The notes beneath the pieces are model-generated. The model ran no database searches, was not told the DNA's origin, and worked only from the letters and a program-made list of their open reading frames with translations. The position numbers and the translations under genes were made by a program. This document shows positions 32,201 to 43,964 of a stretch of DNA of 64,000 nt, piece after piece (positions within the stretch are counted from its first letter, which is position 1; each line of letters opens with the position of its first letter). The DNA comes from Nocardioides renjunii (lineage in GTDB: Bacteria; Actinomycetota; Actinomycetes; Propionibacteriales; Nocardioidaceae), in assembly GCF_034661175.1 (NCBI RefSeq), contig NZ_CP141058.1, positions 2,542,001-2,606,000 of the forward strand, written 5' to 3'.

Positions 32201-33484
32201 GTGAACTTCGTGAGCCGCCAGAGCATCGTCGCCGCCCTGACCCTCAACGCACTTCGACCGCCGCGCCACCAGCGCGCCGGGGTCCCCGCCTTCGTCGCGG
32301 GTTGGCTCTTCGGCGAGACCGCCCCGCAGATGCTCGCCCTGACCGCCCTCGACGCCGCCACGCACCTCGCGCGGAGCCGACGGCAGGGAGCCGGCGCGAA
32401 GGCGGGACTCGCGCTGGCCGGCGCCAGCGCCCTCGGGCTGGCCCACATCATCCGGCAGAGCCGGCGCGTCAAGGACGGGTTCGAGGAGGCGCTCGTCGAG
32501 GGCCTCGGCGTCGACTACGTCGAGCAGCTCGACGAGGTGCCCGACCCCGCCGACCTCGCGACGCCGTGGCGGCGCCTGGCCCGGCCGTTCGACTTCGCCG
32601 ACGACGCGGTGAAGGTGATCGAGAACCTGCCCTACTCCGAGGCCGGCAGGCGCGGGCACCTCGACATCTACCTGCCCGCGGGCGAGGACGCCATCGAGGA
32701 CGCCCCCGTGCTGCTGCAGGTCCACGGCGGCGCCTGGACGCTCGGGACCAAGGAGCACCAGGGCCGACCGCTCATGAACCGGATGGCCGCCAAGGGCTGG
32801 GTCTGCGTGGCGATCAACTACCGGCTCGCTCCGCGCGACCCGTGGCCCGCGCACATCGTCGACGTGAAGCGCGCGATCGCCTGGGTCAAGGACAACATCG
32901 CCGACTACGGCGGCGACCCCGACTACGTCGCGATCACCGGCGGGTCGGCCGGCGGCCACCTCACCGCGCTGGCCGCCCTCACGCCGGGAGACCCGCTCTT
33001 CCAGCCCGGCTTCGAGGACGCCGACACCAGCGTGCGGGCGGCCGTGCCGTTCTACGGCGTCTACGACCTCGCCGGCTCCACCGGGCTCGCCAACGCCATC
33101 GGCATGCGCGACGGGTTCCTCGGCCCGCGTGTCATGCAGACCACGTGGCAGGACTCGCCCGAGGTCTACGAGGCGGCCTCGCCGATCCTCCGGATCACCC
33201 CGGACGCACCGGACTTCTTCGTCATCCACGGCGAGCTCGACTCCCTGGTCTCCGTCGACCAGGCGCGGCTGTTCGTCGCGGACCTGCGGCGCACCTCGGA
33301 GAAGTCGGTCGTCTACGCCGAGCTGCCCGGCGCCCAGCACGCCTTCGACACGTTCCACTCCATCCGCAGCGCGCACGCGGTGCGGGCGGTGGACCGCTAC
33401 CTCAGCTGGCACTGGAACACGTGGCGGCACGGGCTCGAGGCCGACAGCGGCGTCGAGCCCGACGAGCTCGACGACTCGGCCTGA
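32201..33484 (+). CDS. HSL-type alpha/beta hydrolase (esterase)
   Basis: The 427-residue protein has the oxyanion-hole motif VHGGAW (HGG type), the nucleophile elbow ITGGSAGGH (GxSxG), an aspartate in HGELDSLV and a C-terminal His in AQHAFDTFH, so it is an intact hormone-sensitive-lipase-family hydrolase. The N-terminal 130 or so residues (containing hydrophobic LALAGASALGLAHII) are extra and may associate with the membrane. GTG start at 32201 follows a leaderless -10 box. Natural ester unknown. Confidence 0.85.
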   Translation: MNFVSRQSIVAALTLNALRPPRHQRAGVPAFVAGWLFGETAPQMLALTALDAATHLARSRRQGAGAKAGLALAGASALGLAHIIRQSRRVKDGFEEALVEGLGVDYVEQLDEVPDPADLATPWRRLARPFDFADDAVKVIENLPYSEAGRRGHLDIYLPAGEDAIEDAPVLLQVHGGAWTLGTKEHQGRPLMNRMAAKGWVCVAINYRLAPRDPWPAHIVDVKRAIAWVKDNIADYGGDPDYVAITGGSAGGHLTALAALTPGDPLFQPGFEDADTSVRAAVPFYGVYDLAGSTGLANAIGMRDGFLGPRVMQTTWQDSPEVYEAASPILRITPDAPDFFVIHGELDSLVSVDQARLFVADLRRTSEKSVVYAELPGAQHAFDTFHSIRSAHAVRAVDRYLSWHWNTWRHGLEADSGVEPDELDDSA

Positions 33485-33512
33485 GCCCGCGCCGGTCCAC
33501 CGACCAGGGCGG

Positions 33513-35723
<2,211 letters not shown>

Positions 35724-35727
<4 letters not shown>

Positions 35728-36494
35728 GCCGGCTGGTCCCCCGGCTGGTCCGTGAGCGGCTTCGTGAAGTAGAGGACCATGCTCTTGCCGATCACCGGGT
35801 CCAGCACCTTGCCGGCCCAGCGCAGGGCCGTGGGATCCTCCATGATCTCCCACACCAGGAGCCGGTGGTAGGCCTTGGCGAGCGGGTGCTCGTCGTGGGT
35901 CACGCCCACCGCGCACTTGATCCACCAGTAGGGCGTGTGGAGGCCGTGGGCGTAGGACTTTCCGGTGAACACCATGGCGTCGCCGGGGGTGCCGTCGTTG
36001 GCGCGCCCGGCCTTGGTCACCTTGTCGACCAGCTCCTCGGCGGTGTAGATCCGCACGTGGCCGCCCTCGGCGTTGTGGTAGTCGTCCGACAGCTTCCAGT
36101 TCACGAGCTCCGGCAGCCAGCGCGGCACCGAGACGGCCAGGGTGCCGCCGGGCCGCAGCACCCGCACCAGCTCGCGGATCGCGTCGACGTCGGCATGGAT
36201 GTGCTCGAGCACCTCGGCGGCCACGACCCGGTCGAACTCACCGTCGGCGAAGGGCAGCGCCAGCGCGTCGCCCTCCTTGACGTCGGCCTCGGCCCCCGGC
36301 GGGACCTCCCCGGCCTCGCGCATCGCCGCGAACCACTCCCGCACGGTCGCGAGCTCGTCGGCGTCCTGGTCGAAGGCGACGACGTCGGCGCCGCGCTTGT
36401 ACATCTCGAAGGCGTGCCGGCCGGCACCGCAGCCCATGTCGAGCACGCGCTCCCCCGCGCGCAGCCCCAGCCGGTCGAAGTCAACGGTCAGCAC
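35724..36494 (-). CDS. Class I SAM-dependent methyltransferase
   Basis: The 256-residue protein has VLDMGCGAGRHAFEM (motif I), VVAFDQDADEL (motif II) and DRVVAAEVLEHI (motif IV) and fits the Methyltransf_11/25 group. I chose GTG at 36494, which has a strong GGAGGAG site about eight bases upstream; the ORF's earlier start overlaps the GT4 gene further. It is coupled to the toroid protein gene downstream. Methyl acceptor unknown; the neighbouring glycosyltransferase suggests a glycoconjugate or lipid. Confidence 0.85.
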
Positions 36495-37743
36495 GGCGGC
36501 TCTCCTCCTGCTCACGCCGGAACCCGGCGATGGTCTCCTCGTAGGCGCCCGCCGTGGCCTCGGCCACCGCGCGCCAGCTGAACAGCTGCTCGACCCGGGC
36601 GCGTCCGGCCGCGCCCATCGTCGTACGACGCTCGGGGTCGTCGAGCAGGCGGGCGATCGCCGCCTCCAGCTCGCCGACGTCGCCCGGGGTCACCAGGTCG
36701 GCGCACTCGCCGTCGGGTCCGACCACCTCCGGGATGGCGCCGGCGCGCGAGACCACCAGGGGCGTGGCGCACGCCATCAGCTCGGCGGTCGGCAGCGAGA
36801 ACCCCTCGTAGAGCGACGGCACGCAGGCGACCTCGGCCGACCCCATCACCTCGACGAGCTCGGCGTCGCTGACCCCGCTGACGAACGTCACCCGGTCGGC
36901 GATGCCGAGCTGGTCGATGAGCTGCTCGGTGCGGCCGCCCGGCTCCGGCCGGGTGACCAGCACCAGCGACAGGTCGCGCTCGACGCAGAGCTTGGCGAAG
37001 GCCTCGAGCAGGGTCGCGATGCCCTTCATCGGGGCGTCGGCGCTGGCCATGGCGAGGATCCGGCCGGGCACGCGGGGCGCGGTCGGCGGGGTGAAGACGT
37101 CGTCGACGCCGAGCAGGATGGTCTGCATCCGTGCCGGGTCGACGCCGAAGTCGCGGGCGATGTCGCGGCGCGAGGACTCCGACGGTGTCAGGACCTTGCG
37201 GAGCCGCTTGGCGACCCGGCTCTGCATCCGCAGGAAGCCGTACCAGCGGCGCAGCGTGAGGCGCTTGCGCCACGTCGGCGCGGTCTGGAGGTCGATCTGG
37301 CGGTCCATCGTGATCGGGTGGTGGATCGTGGCGACCACCGGGAGCCCGTAGGACTCGAGCTCGAGGATCCCGGTGCCGAGCACCTGGTTGTCGTGGGCGA
37401 CGTCGAAGTCGCCAGCGCGGTCCTTCATCAGCCGGGCGATGCGCGAGCTGAACGTCTTGGGCTCGGGGAACCCGGCCGTGCACATGGTGAGGAACTCCTC
37501 GACGTCGATCAGGTCGCGGAACTCGCGGAGCCGGGGGACGCGGAAGGGGTCGGGCTCGCGGTAGAGGTCGAGGCTGGGCACCTTCGTCAGCCGCACGCCC
37601 TCGTCCAGGTCGGGGTAGGGCTGCCCGGAGAACACCTCGACCTCGTGCCCGAGGCGCACCAGCTCACGGCTGAGGTGGCGGATGTAGACGCCCTGACCGC
37701 CGCAGTGCGGCTTGCTCCGGTAGGACAGCATGGCGATGCGCAC
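36481..37743 (-). CDS. Family 4 glycosyltransferase
   Basis: The 420-residue protein is a GT-B fold GT4: N-terminal MLSYRSKPHCGGQGVYIRHL (glycine-rich acceptor loop) and C-terminal VPSLYEGFSLPTAELMAC with the EX7E motif donor site. It transfers a sugar from a nucleotide sugar to an unknown acceptor. GTG at 37743 is preferred because CATAAT lies six bases upstream and family members start at (M/V)RIAMLSYRSK; an ATG seven codons earlier remains possible. It heads the GT4-methyltransferase-toroid operon. Confidence 0.86.
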   Translation of the reverse strand: MRIAMLSYRSKPHCGGQGVYIRHLSRELVRLGHEVEVFSGQPYPDLDEGVRLTKVPSLDLYREPDPFRVPRLREFRDLIDVEEFLTMCTAGFPEPKTFSSRIARLMKDRAGDFDVAHDNQVLGTGILELESYGLPVVATIHHPITMDRQIDLQTAPTWRKRLTLRRWYGFLRMQSRVAKRLRKVLTPSESSRRDIARDFGVDPARMQTILLGVDDVFTPPTAPRVPGRILAMASADAPMKGIATLLEAFAKLCVERDLSLVLVTRPEPGGRTEQLIDQLGIADRVTFVSGVSDAELVEVMGSAEVACVPSLYEGFSLPTAELMACATPLVVSRAGAIPEVVGPDGECADLVTPGDVGELEAAIARLLDDPERRTTMGAAGRARVEQLFSWRAVAEATAGAYEETIAGFRREQEESRRADR

Positions 37744-37782
37744 GGGGCCATTATGCCTACTCATCGGTAGGCGCCTCGCCGT

Positions 37783-38754
37783 TCACCCCTCGCTGGAGTG
37801 ACCGGGGAAGACGTGCGCCGTCGGGTCCAGCGCGACGGCGGCGTTGTTGACCGCCGTCGCCGCCTCGCCGAAGCCCACGGCGATGAGGCGCACCTTGCCG
37901 GGGTAGTCGGTGATGTCACCGGCCGCGAACACCCGCGGCAGGTTGGTCCGCATCGCCGAGTCCACGACGACGTGCCGCTTGTGGGTCTCCAGCCCCCACC
38001 GCTGGATGGCCCCGAGGTCGGCGATGAAGCCGAGCGCCGCGACGAGCGCCTGCGCCTCGAGGACCCGCGGCTCCTCGCCGTCGACGCTGACCTCCACCTC
38101 CTCGAGGTGCGACTCCCCGCGCAGCGCGGTGACCTGGGCGTTGGTGATGATCTCGACGCTCGACGCCGTGACCTCCGCCACCGTGCGCTCGTGGGCGCGG
38201 AAGGCGTCGCGCCGGTGCACGAGGGTCACCGAGGCGGCGAGGGGCTCGAGGTGCTGCGCCCAGTCGAAGGCGCTGTCCCCTCCCCCGACGACCACGACGT
38301 CCTTGCCGGCGTACGGCGCGAAGCTCGGCACGAAGAACTCCATGCCGCGGCCCACCCAGCCGTCACCCGCCGGCAGCGGCCGCGGGCTGAACTTGCCGAT
38401 GCCGGAGGTGATGAGCACCGCTCCGGCGGTGACGCGGGTGTCGTCGTCGAGCGTGACGACCACGTCGTCGTCGCGGTGCTCGAGGGTGGTCGCGGTGCGG
38501 TCGAGCAGGTACGTCGGGTGCGCCGTCGCGGCCTGCTCGACGAGGCCGGCGACCAGGTCGCGACCCTTGACGCTGGGGAAGCCGGCGACGTCGTGGATCG
38601 CCTTCTCGGGGTACATCGCGGTGATCTGGCCGCCCAGCTCCGGCAGGGAGTCGACCACCACGACGCTCATCCCGCGGAAGCCGGCGTAGTAGGCCGAGAA
38701 CAGGCCGGTCGGGCCCGCGCCGATGATGAGCAGGTCGGTCGTCAGGTCGTCCAC
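37783..38754 (-). CDS. TrxR-like ferredoxin-NADP+ reductase
   Basis: The 323-residue flavoprotein has the FAD motif LLIIGAGPTGLFSAYYAG, the GGQITAMYPEK segment and NADPH-binding [14 protein letters not shown], followed by FAAGDITDYPGK. It lacks the CxxC disulfide of thioredoxin reductases, matching the YumC-type ferredoxin-NADP+ reductase group. It moves electrons between NADPH and ferredoxin/flavodoxin. GTG at 38754 has a GAGG site upstream and gives the standard N-terminus. Confidence 0.88.
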   Translation of the reverse strand: MDDLTTDLLIIGAGPTGLFSAYYAGFRGMSVVVVDSLPELGGQITAMYPEKAIHDVAGFPSVKGRDLVAGLVEQAATAHPTYLLDRTATTLEHRDDDVVVTLDDDTRVTAGAVLITSGIGKFSPRPLPAGDGWVGRGMEFFVPSFAPYAGKDVVVVGGGDSAFDWAQHLEPLAASVTLVHRRDAFRAHERTVAEVTASSVEIITNAQVTALRGESHLEEVEVSVDGEEPRVLEAQALVAALGFIADLGAIQRWGLETHKRHVVVDSAMRTNLPRVFAAGDITDYPGKVRLIAVGFGEAATAVNNAAVALDPTAHVFPGHSSEG

Positions 38755-38813
38755 GCCGTGATCCTCGCCGCCCAGCGCGGCGCCCACAAGGGCCACGGCT
38801 CACGGCCCTCGTC

Positions 38814-39335
38814 TCACAGGGCGTCGAGCTCGTCGACCTTCCACGTCCCGTCGTCGCGCTCCAGCGTGACCAGCACGCGGTCGAGGTCCAGGGTCGGCTC
38901 CTCGAGGTCCTCGGCGGACGTGCTCTGGTTGACGAACACCAGCACCCGCGCGGCGTCGGTGGAGGCGGTGACGACGGCCGTGTCCACCACGTCGGCGGAG
39001 GCGACGGTGCGGTCCTCCTGGCTCGAGGTCGTCACCCCGGCCATCGTCCGGTCGTAGCGCACCTGCATCGAGTCGGTCATGAGCGCGCGGGCCGCGGCCT
39101 TGTCGTCGGCGAGGGTCTCCCAGGAGTAGCTGTAGGCCCGCGCGACGGCCTCGGACGCCGCCTCGCGGACCGCGTCCTTCACCGACACGGACGCGACCGA
39201 CGCGTCCGACGCGTCGGCCACGGCGACGTCCGGCGGCGGGCTGGCGGGAGAGCGCGCCAGCCACACGACGACGGCAGCGGCGGCGACCACGAGGACCGCC
39301 AGGACGACGGCCATGGTGCGCCTCTGCGTGGTCAC
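38814..39335 (-). CDS. Mce-associated-type membrane-anchored protein (1)
   Basis: The 173-residue protein has one N-terminal transmembrane helix (about residues 8-27) and a NTF2-like extracytoplasmic domain, with a conserved aromatic start (ARAYSYSWETLADDKAA) and C-terminal VLVTLERDDGTWKVDEL. This is the pattern of Mce-associated proteins, which help Mce lipid transporters. No mce genes are in view, so it is an orphan of a paralogous pair with the next gene (five-base gap). Confidence 0.7.
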   Translation of the reverse strand: MTTQRRTMAVVLAVLVVAAAAVVVWLARSPASPPPDVAVADASDASVASVSVKDAVREAASEAVARAYSYSWETLADDKAAARALMTDSMQVRYDRTMAGVTTSSQEDRTVASADVVDTAVVTASTDAARVLVFVNQSTSAEDLEEPTLDLDRVLVTLERDDGTWKVDELDAL

Positions 39336-39339
39336 CCGG

Positions 39340-39834
39340 TCACCTCACGAACTCGACGTCGCTGGTCAGCCACCGCTCGCCCTCGCGGACCAGGTCGAGG
39401 CGCAGCCGGTAGTAGCGGACCTGCGCCTCGCCACCGGTCGTGGTGTTCTGCACGGTGCTGTTGGCCGCGACCAGCACGGTGCCCGTGTCCTCGTCGAGGT
39501 CGCCCACCCCGAGCGCGACCACCTCGGCGGTGGAGGTGGCCTTCGTGCGCACGGCCTCCTGCTCGAGCGTCCTGCGCTGCGCGGCGTACTCCTCGGCGAA
39601 GTCGCCGGTCGCCCCCGCGAGCACGGCGTCGGCGACGCGGTCCATGTCCTCGTGGTCGACGGTGAGGAACGCCAACGCCTCGGCCCGGGCGGCCGCCGCC
39701 ACCTCGCGCTGCGCCGCGCTCAGCTCGTCGTCGACCTGTCCGCGGTCGGAGACCAGGACACCGATGGCGACCAGCAGCGCGACGAGCACGACCACGAGGG
39801 CCCCGACCACCCACCTGCCGCTCCGCACTCCCAC
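39340..39834 (-). CDS. Mce-associated-type membrane-anchored protein (2)
   Basis: The 164-residue protein has one N-terminal transmembrane helix (residues about 8-28), a charged coiled segment and an NTF2-like domain ending YYRLRLDLVREGERWLTSDVEF. Same architecture as the downstream gene. GTG at 39834 has a leaderless -10 box TAGGTT six bases upstream, so it likely starts the pair's transcript. Function assigned by architecture only. Confidence 0.7.
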   Translation of the reverse strand: MGVRSGRWVVGALVVVLVALLVAIGVLVSDRGQVDDELSAAQREVAAAARAEALAFLTVDHEDMDRVADAVLAGATGDFAEEYAAQRRTLEQEAVRTKATSTAEVVALGVGDLDEDTGTVLVAANSTVQNTTTGGEAQVRYYRLRLDLVREGERWLTSDVEFVR

Positions 39835-39840
39835 GCCGCG

Positions 39841-39846
39841 AACCTA
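39841..39846 (-). promoter_or_regulatory. Leaderless-type -10 box for the Mce-associated pair
   Basis: TAGGTT on the minus strand lies six bases before GTG at 39834. A divergent box for the ion channel lies 39 bases away. Confidence 0.5.
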
Positions 39847-39884
39847 GCCCAGCCGGTCGCCCGTGTGCCGCTGCCCCGCCTCCC

Positions 39885-39890
39885 TAGACT
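39885..39890 (+). promoter_or_regulatory. Leaderless-type -10 box for the ion channel
   Basis: TAGACT lies eight bases before GTG at 39899. Confidence 0.5.
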
Positions 39891-39898
39891 GCGTTCTC

Positions 39899-40555
39899 GT
39901 GAGCCGGCCCATCCACTACCTGACTGCGCACCCCTCGGCGATGCTGCTGGGCGCGCAGCTGCTGCAGGTGCTCGCGTGGCCGTTCCTCGAGGACTCGATC
40001 GTCGGGCGGGCGTTCCTCGGCGTCATCGGCATGCTGGCCGTCGGGTCCGCGGTGCTGGCGGTGCGGCGTACGCCCAACGTGAGCCGCGTCGTCATCGTGC
40101 TCGGCGCCCCGGCGATGGTGCTCACGCTGGTCGAGGCGGTGTTCCGCGACAACGACGCGATCGTGCTGGCCTCGGGACTCCTGCACGCACCTTTCTACTT
40201 CTACGTCTCCTACGCGATGCTGCGCTACCTCTTCCACGACGACGAGGTGACCACCGACGAGTACTACGCCACCGGGGCCGCCTTCACCGTGGTGGCGTGG
40301 GGCTTCGCGTACGTCTTCTCGGTCGTGCAGGTCGTCTGGCCCGACTCGTTCACCAACGCCGAGGGCTTCGGCCGCCCCTGGTTCGAGCTGCTCTACCTGT
40401 CGTTCTCGACCCTCACGAGCGTCGGGCTGTCCGACATCGTCGCCGTCGGCGCGCAGGCGCGCTCGGTCGTCATGGTCGAGATGATGGTCGGCGTGTTCTA
40501 CGTCGCCATGGTCGTCGCCCGCATGGTCGGGCTGACGATGATGCGCCGGCGCTGA
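39899..40555 (+). CDS. Ion channel family membrane protein
   Basis: The 218-residue protein has about six hydrophobic segments. The last two flank a pore-like loop, LYLSFSTLTSVGLSDIVAVG, in the position of the two-TM potassium-channel selectivity filter, with TSVGLSD instead of TVGYGD. So it is an Ion_trans_2-like protein with altered selectivity or none. GTG at 39899 follows a leaderless -10 box and was preferred to an earlier in-frame start. Confidence 0.75.
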   Translation: MSRPIHYLTAHPSAMLLGAQLLQVLAWPFLEDSIVGRAFLGVIGMLAVGSAVLAVRRTPNVSRVVIVLGAPAMVLTLVEAVFRDNDAIVLASGLLHAPFYFYVSYAMLRYLFHDDEVTTDEYYATGAAFTVVAWGFAYVFSVVQVVWPDSFTNAEGFGRPWFELLYLSFSTLTSVGLSDIVAVGAQARSVVMVEMMVGVFYVAMVVARMVGLTMMRRR

Positions 40556-40560
40556 GTCGA

Positions 40561-40575
40561 GTCCCGGGCCGGGAC
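40561..40575. terminator. Hairpin between convergent genes
   Basis: GTCCCG-GGC-CGGGAC (40561-40575) lies between the convergent stops of the ion channel and hemerythrin genes and could end both transcripts. Confidence 0.5.
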
Positions 40576-40582
40576 CCCGGGC

Positions 40583-41146
40583 TCAGTCCTCGGAGTCCTC
40601 GTCGTCGTCGTCGAGGAGGCCCTCGCGCTCCGCGGCCGCGACGATGCGACGGATGTTGTCGATGTCGCCGCAGTCGGCGTCGAGCTGGGAGTTCCGCTCG
40701 GTGAGGAACGCCTCCCCGAGCCGCACCAGGACCTCCTCGGAGATCTCCTCGCGGGCCGGGTTAAGGATCGTGAGCTCCTCCTCGGTGAGGTGGTGGTTGA
40801 GGGCCGTGGCCAGCTCCTCCACCGCGTCGTCGAAGGCCTGCGTGTCGGTCCCCTTGAGCTCGAGCACCTTGAGCATCGCCTCGTGTCCCTCGGCGTGCTC
40901 CTCCTCGCCGTGCTCGGCCTCGTGCTCGGTGATGGCGTCCTTGCGCCGCAGCTGCGGGTAGACGTGCTTCTCCTCGGCCTCGGCGTGCGCCACGTGCAGC
41001 GCGGCGAGCGCCTTGCGGACGCCGTCGCGGTCCGAGGTGCTGTCGCGCAGGTCGCGCATCAGGGCCTCGAAGCGACGGTGGTCGTCCAGGATCAGGTCGA
41101 TGACGTTGCCCGACACCGGGCGGCCGAGGTCGATGGGAGTGCTCAT
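40583..41146 (-). CDS. Hemerythrin domain-containing protein
   Basis: The 187-residue four-helix protein has the hemerythrin HHE pattern: DDHRRFEALM, HAEAEEKHVYPQL (HxxxE...H), GHEAMLKVLE and LNHHLTEEE, giving histidines and carboxylates for a diiron centre. Roles in the family include oxygen, NO or iron sensing or storage. The acidic C-terminus (DDDDEDSED) is likely flexible. The ATG at 41146 has a leaderless -10 box seven bases upstream. Confidence 0.88.
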   Translation of the reverse strand: MSTPIDLGRPVSGNVIDLILDDHRRFEALMRDLRDSTSDRDGVRKALAALHVAHAEAEEKHVYPQLRRKDAITEHEAEHGEEEHAEGHEAMLKVLELKGTDTQAFDDAVEELATALNHHLTEEELTILNPAREEISEEVLVRLGEAFLTERNSQLDADCGDIDNIRRIVAAAEREGLLDDDDEDSED

Positions 41147-41153
41147 GCGAGCG

Positions 41154-41159
41154 ACGCTA
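41154..41159 (-). promoter_or_regulatory. Leaderless-type -10 box for hemerythrin
   Basis: TAGCGT on the minus strand lies seven bases before ATG at 41146. Confidence 0.55.
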
Positions 41160-41222
41160 GTCCCCCGCGCGTCGCCACGACACTCCTCCCACCTCCAGGG
41201 GGGTGGGTCGGGCGTGCGTGCC

Positions 41223-41228
41223 TACGAT
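41223..41228 (+). promoter_or_regulatory. Leaderless-type -10 box for the DUF1707 gene
   Basis: TACGAT lies seven bases before GTG at 41236 and decides that start. Confidence 0.55.
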
Positions 41229-41235
41229 GGGAGGC

Positions 41236-41760
41236 GTGCCGGGCATCGAGGTGTGGAGCCAGTTCGACCACGACCCGCGCCTTCCCGCCAACGCGCCGAT
41301 GCGTGCCTCGGACCGCGACCGCGCCGTGATCGAGACGGTGCTCGCCGACGCCTTCGCCGAGGGACGCCTGACGCGCGCGGAGTACGACGAGCGCTCCGAC
41401 GCCGCGATCGCGAGCCGGACCCTCGGGGACCTGATGCCCCTCGTCGCGGACCTCCCGGTCACCCGGGCGCCCCGGTCCAGCCTCCCGGAGGCGGCCGAGC
41501 GGGCCTACGTGCAGGCGCGCCGGCAGGCGGTGTGGGGCTTCCTGTCCGCCTCGCTCATCTGCTGGGCGATCTGGGTCGCGACGAGCTTCGGCGGCGACGG
41601 CTTCACCGCGCAGTTCCCGTGGCCGCTCTTCGTGATGCTCGGCACCGGGCTCAACGCCGGCCGGGTGGTCTGGCAGAAGGACGAGATCGTCGAGGAGGAG
41701 ACGCGCCGCCTCGAGAAGCGGGAGCGCAAGGAGCTCAGGCGCCGCGACGAGGGTCTCTGA
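41236..41760 (+). CDS. DUF1707 and 2TM domain membrane protein
   Basis: The 174-residue protein has an N-terminal DUF1707 SHOCT-like segment (MRASDRDRAVIETVLADAFA...GRLTRAEYDER, residues about 22-65), two hydrophobic helices (about 100-150) and a basic coiled C-terminus (EEETRRLEKRERKELRRR). Such proteins are common in actinobacteria; function unknown. Start GTG at 41236, after a leaderless promoter; an earlier in-frame start gives a non-conserved extension. Confidence 0.8.
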   Translation: MPGIEVWSQFDHDPRLPANAPMRASDRDRAVIETVLADAFAEGRLTRAEYDERSDAAIASRTLGDLMPLVADLPVTRAPRSSLPEAAERAYVQARRQAVWGFLSASLICWAIWVATSFGGDGFTAQFPWPLFVMLGTGLNAGRVVWQKDEIVEEETRRLEKRERKELRRRDEGL

Positions 41761-41773
41761 GGGCCCCGCGGTC

Positions 41774-43903
41774 CTACTTCGTGGCCTCCATCATCTGGCG
41801 GAGCTCCTTCTTGAGGTCCGAGATCTCGTCGCGCAGCCGGGCGGCCACCTCGAACTGCAGCTCGGCGGCCGCGGTCTTCATCTGGTCGGTGAGGCCCTGG
41901 ATGAGCTCGGCGAGGTCGGTGCTCGGGATGCCGGCGGTGTCGGGGGCCTCGGCGTGGATGCGCGACAGCGCGGGCGTCGGCGACTTGCCGGCCTTCACTC
42001 CCCCGGCGCGGCCCTTCTGGCCGACGTCGGCCCAGGTGCGCAGCAGCTCCTCGGTGTTCTCGTCCTCGCGCGCCAGCATCTCGGTGATGTCGGCGATCTT
42101 CTTGCGCAGCGGCTGGGGGTCGATGCCCCGCTCGGTGTTGTAGGCGACCTGGATGGCGCGACGACGGTTGGTCTCGCCGATCGCCATCTCCATCGACGGG
42201 GTGATCTTGTCGGCGTACATGTGGACCTGGCCCGACACGTTGCGCGCGGCGCGGCCGATGGTCTGGATGAGCGACTTGTCGGAGCGCAGGAAGCCCTCCT
42301 TGTCGGCGTCGAGGATCGCGACCAGCGACACCTCGGGCAGGTCGAGCCCCTCGCGCAGCAGGTTGATCCCGACGAGGACGTCGTACTCGCCCATCCGCAG
42401 CTCGCGGAGCAGCTCGATGCGGCGGAGCGTGTCGACCTCGGAGTGGAGGTAGCGGGTGCGGATGCCGGCGTCGAGGAGGTAGTCGGTGAGGTCCTCGGAC
42501 ATCTTCTTGGTCAGCGTGGTCACCAGGACCCGCTCGGCCTTGTCGGAGCGGGTGCGGATCTCGTGGATGAGGTCGTCGATCTGGCCCTTGGTCGGCTTGA
42601 CCACGACCTCCGGGTCGATCAGGCCGGTCGGGCGGATGATCTGCTGGACCGTGCCGTCGATGCCGCCGACCTTGTCGAGCTCGTAGTTGCCGGGAGTGGC
42701 GGAGAGGTAGATCGTCTGGCCGATCCGGTCGAGGAACTCCTCCCACCTGAGCGGGCGGTTGTCCATCGCGCTGGGCAGCCGGAAGCCGTGGTCGACGAGG
42801 TTGCGCTTGCGCGACATGTCGCCTTCGTACATCCCCCCGATCTGCGGCACGGCCACGTGGGACTCGTCGACGACGAGCACGAAGTCCTCGGGGAAGTAGT
42901 CGAGCAGGGTGTTGGGCGCACTGCCCGGCGTGCGGCCGTCCATGTGCATCGAGTAGTTCTCGATGCCCGAGCACGACCCGACCTGGCGCATCATCTCCAC
43001 GTCGTAGGTGGTGCGCATCCGCAGCCGCTGGGCCTCGAGCAGCTTGCCCTGCTTCTCGAAGGTGGCGAGCTGGTCGTCGAGCTCGAGCTCGATGCCCCGG
43101 ATCGCGCGCTCCATCCGCTCGGGACCGGCGACGTAGTGGGTGGCCGGGAAGACGTGCAGCTCGGTGTCGTCGGAGACGACCTCACCGGTGATGGGGTGGA
43201 GCGTCATGAGCCGCTCGATCTCGTCGCCGAAGAACTCGATGCGGACCGCGAGCTCCTCGTAGACGGGGAAGATCTCGAGGGTGTCGCCCCGGACCCGGAA
43301 CGTGCCGCGGGTGAACGACATGTCGTTGCGGGTGTACTGGATCTCGACGAGGCGGCGCAGGACCGAGTCGCGGTCGTGCTCCTCGCCGACCTTGAGCCGC
43401 AGCATGCGGTCGACGTACTCCTGCGGGGTGCCGAGGCCGTAGATGCAGGACACCGTCGAGACCACGATCGTGTCGCGGCGGGTCAGCAGGCTGTTGGTCG
43501 CGCTGTGGCGCAGCCGCTCGACCTCCTCGTTGATCGAGGAGTCCTTCTCGATGTAGGTGTCGGTCTGGGGGACGTAGGCCTCGGGCTGGTAGTAGTCGTA
43601 GTAGGAGACGAAGTACTCCACCGCGTTGTTGGGGAAGAGCTGGCGCAGCTCGTTGGCGAACTGCGCGGCGAGGGTCTTGTTGGGCTGGAGCACGAGGACG
43701 GGACGCTGCAGCTGCTCGGTGACCCAGGCGACCGTGGCGGTCTTGCCGGTGCCGGTCGCGCCGAGGAGCACGACGTCCTTCTCCCCGCCCTGGATCCGGC
43801 CGGTGATCTCCTTGATCGCGGCCGGCTGGTCGCCGGACGGCTCGTAGTCGGACACCACCTTGAAGGGGGCCACCCGGCGCTGCAGATCGGTCACTGGACG
43901 CAT
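41774..43903 (-). CDS. uvrB: Excinuclease ABC subunit B
   Basis: UvrB is the damage-verifying helicase-like subunit of nucleotide excision repair. The 709-residue protein has Walker [16 protein letters not shown], the DNA-gripping beta-hairpin ([20 protein letters not shown]), helicase motifs through [16 protein letters not shown] and a C-terminal UVR domain ([12 protein letters not shown]). ATG at 43903 ([10 protein letters not shown]) is the family start; the frame is open for 358 more codons upstream but without homology. No SOS box was found in the bases checked upstream. Confidence 0.97.
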   Translation of the reverse strand: MRPVTDLQRRVAPFKVVSDYEPSGDQPAAIKEITGRIQGGEKDVVLLGATGTGKTATVAWVTEQLQRPVLVLQPNKTLAAQFANELRQLFPNNAVEYFVSYYDYYQPEAYVPQTDTYIEKDSSINEEVERLRHSATNSLLTRRDTIVVSTVSCIYGLGTPQEYVDRMLRLKVGEEHDRDSVLRRLVEIQYTRNDMSFTRGTFRVRGDTLEIFPVYEELAVRIEFFGDEIERLMTLHPITGEVVSDDTELHVFPATHYVAGPERMERAIRGIELELDDQLATFEKQGKLLEAQRLRMRTTYDVEMMRQVGSCSGIENYSMHMDGRTPGSAPNTLLDYFPEDFVLVVDESHVAVPQIGGMYEGDMSRKRNLVDHGFRLPSAMDNRPLRWEEFLDRIGQTIYLSATPGNYELDKVGGIDGTVQQIIRPTGLIDPEVVVKPTKGQIDDLIHEIRTRSDKAERVLVTTLTKKMSEDLTDYLLDAGIRTRYLHSEVDTLRRIELLRELRMGEYDVLVGINLLREGLDLPEVSLVAILDADKEGFLRSDKSLIQTIGRAARNVSGQVHMYADKITPSMEMAIGETNRRRAIQVAYNTERGIDPQPLRKKIADITEMLAREDENTEELLRTWADVGQKGRAGGVKAGKSPTPALSRIHAEAPDTAGIPSTDLAELIQGLTDQMKTAAAELQFEVAARLRDEISDLKKELRQMMEATK

Positions 43904-43951
43904 GCGTCGAGCGTACGTGGAGCCACCGACAGCGGGCCGGCGCGCTGGCCC

Positions 43952-43957
43952 TACGCT
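43952..43957 (+). promoter_or_regulatory. Leaderless-type -10 box for the TIGR02569-like gene
   Basis: TACGCT lies seven bases before ATG at 43965. Confidence 0.5.
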
Positions 43958-43964
43958 CGCTGCC

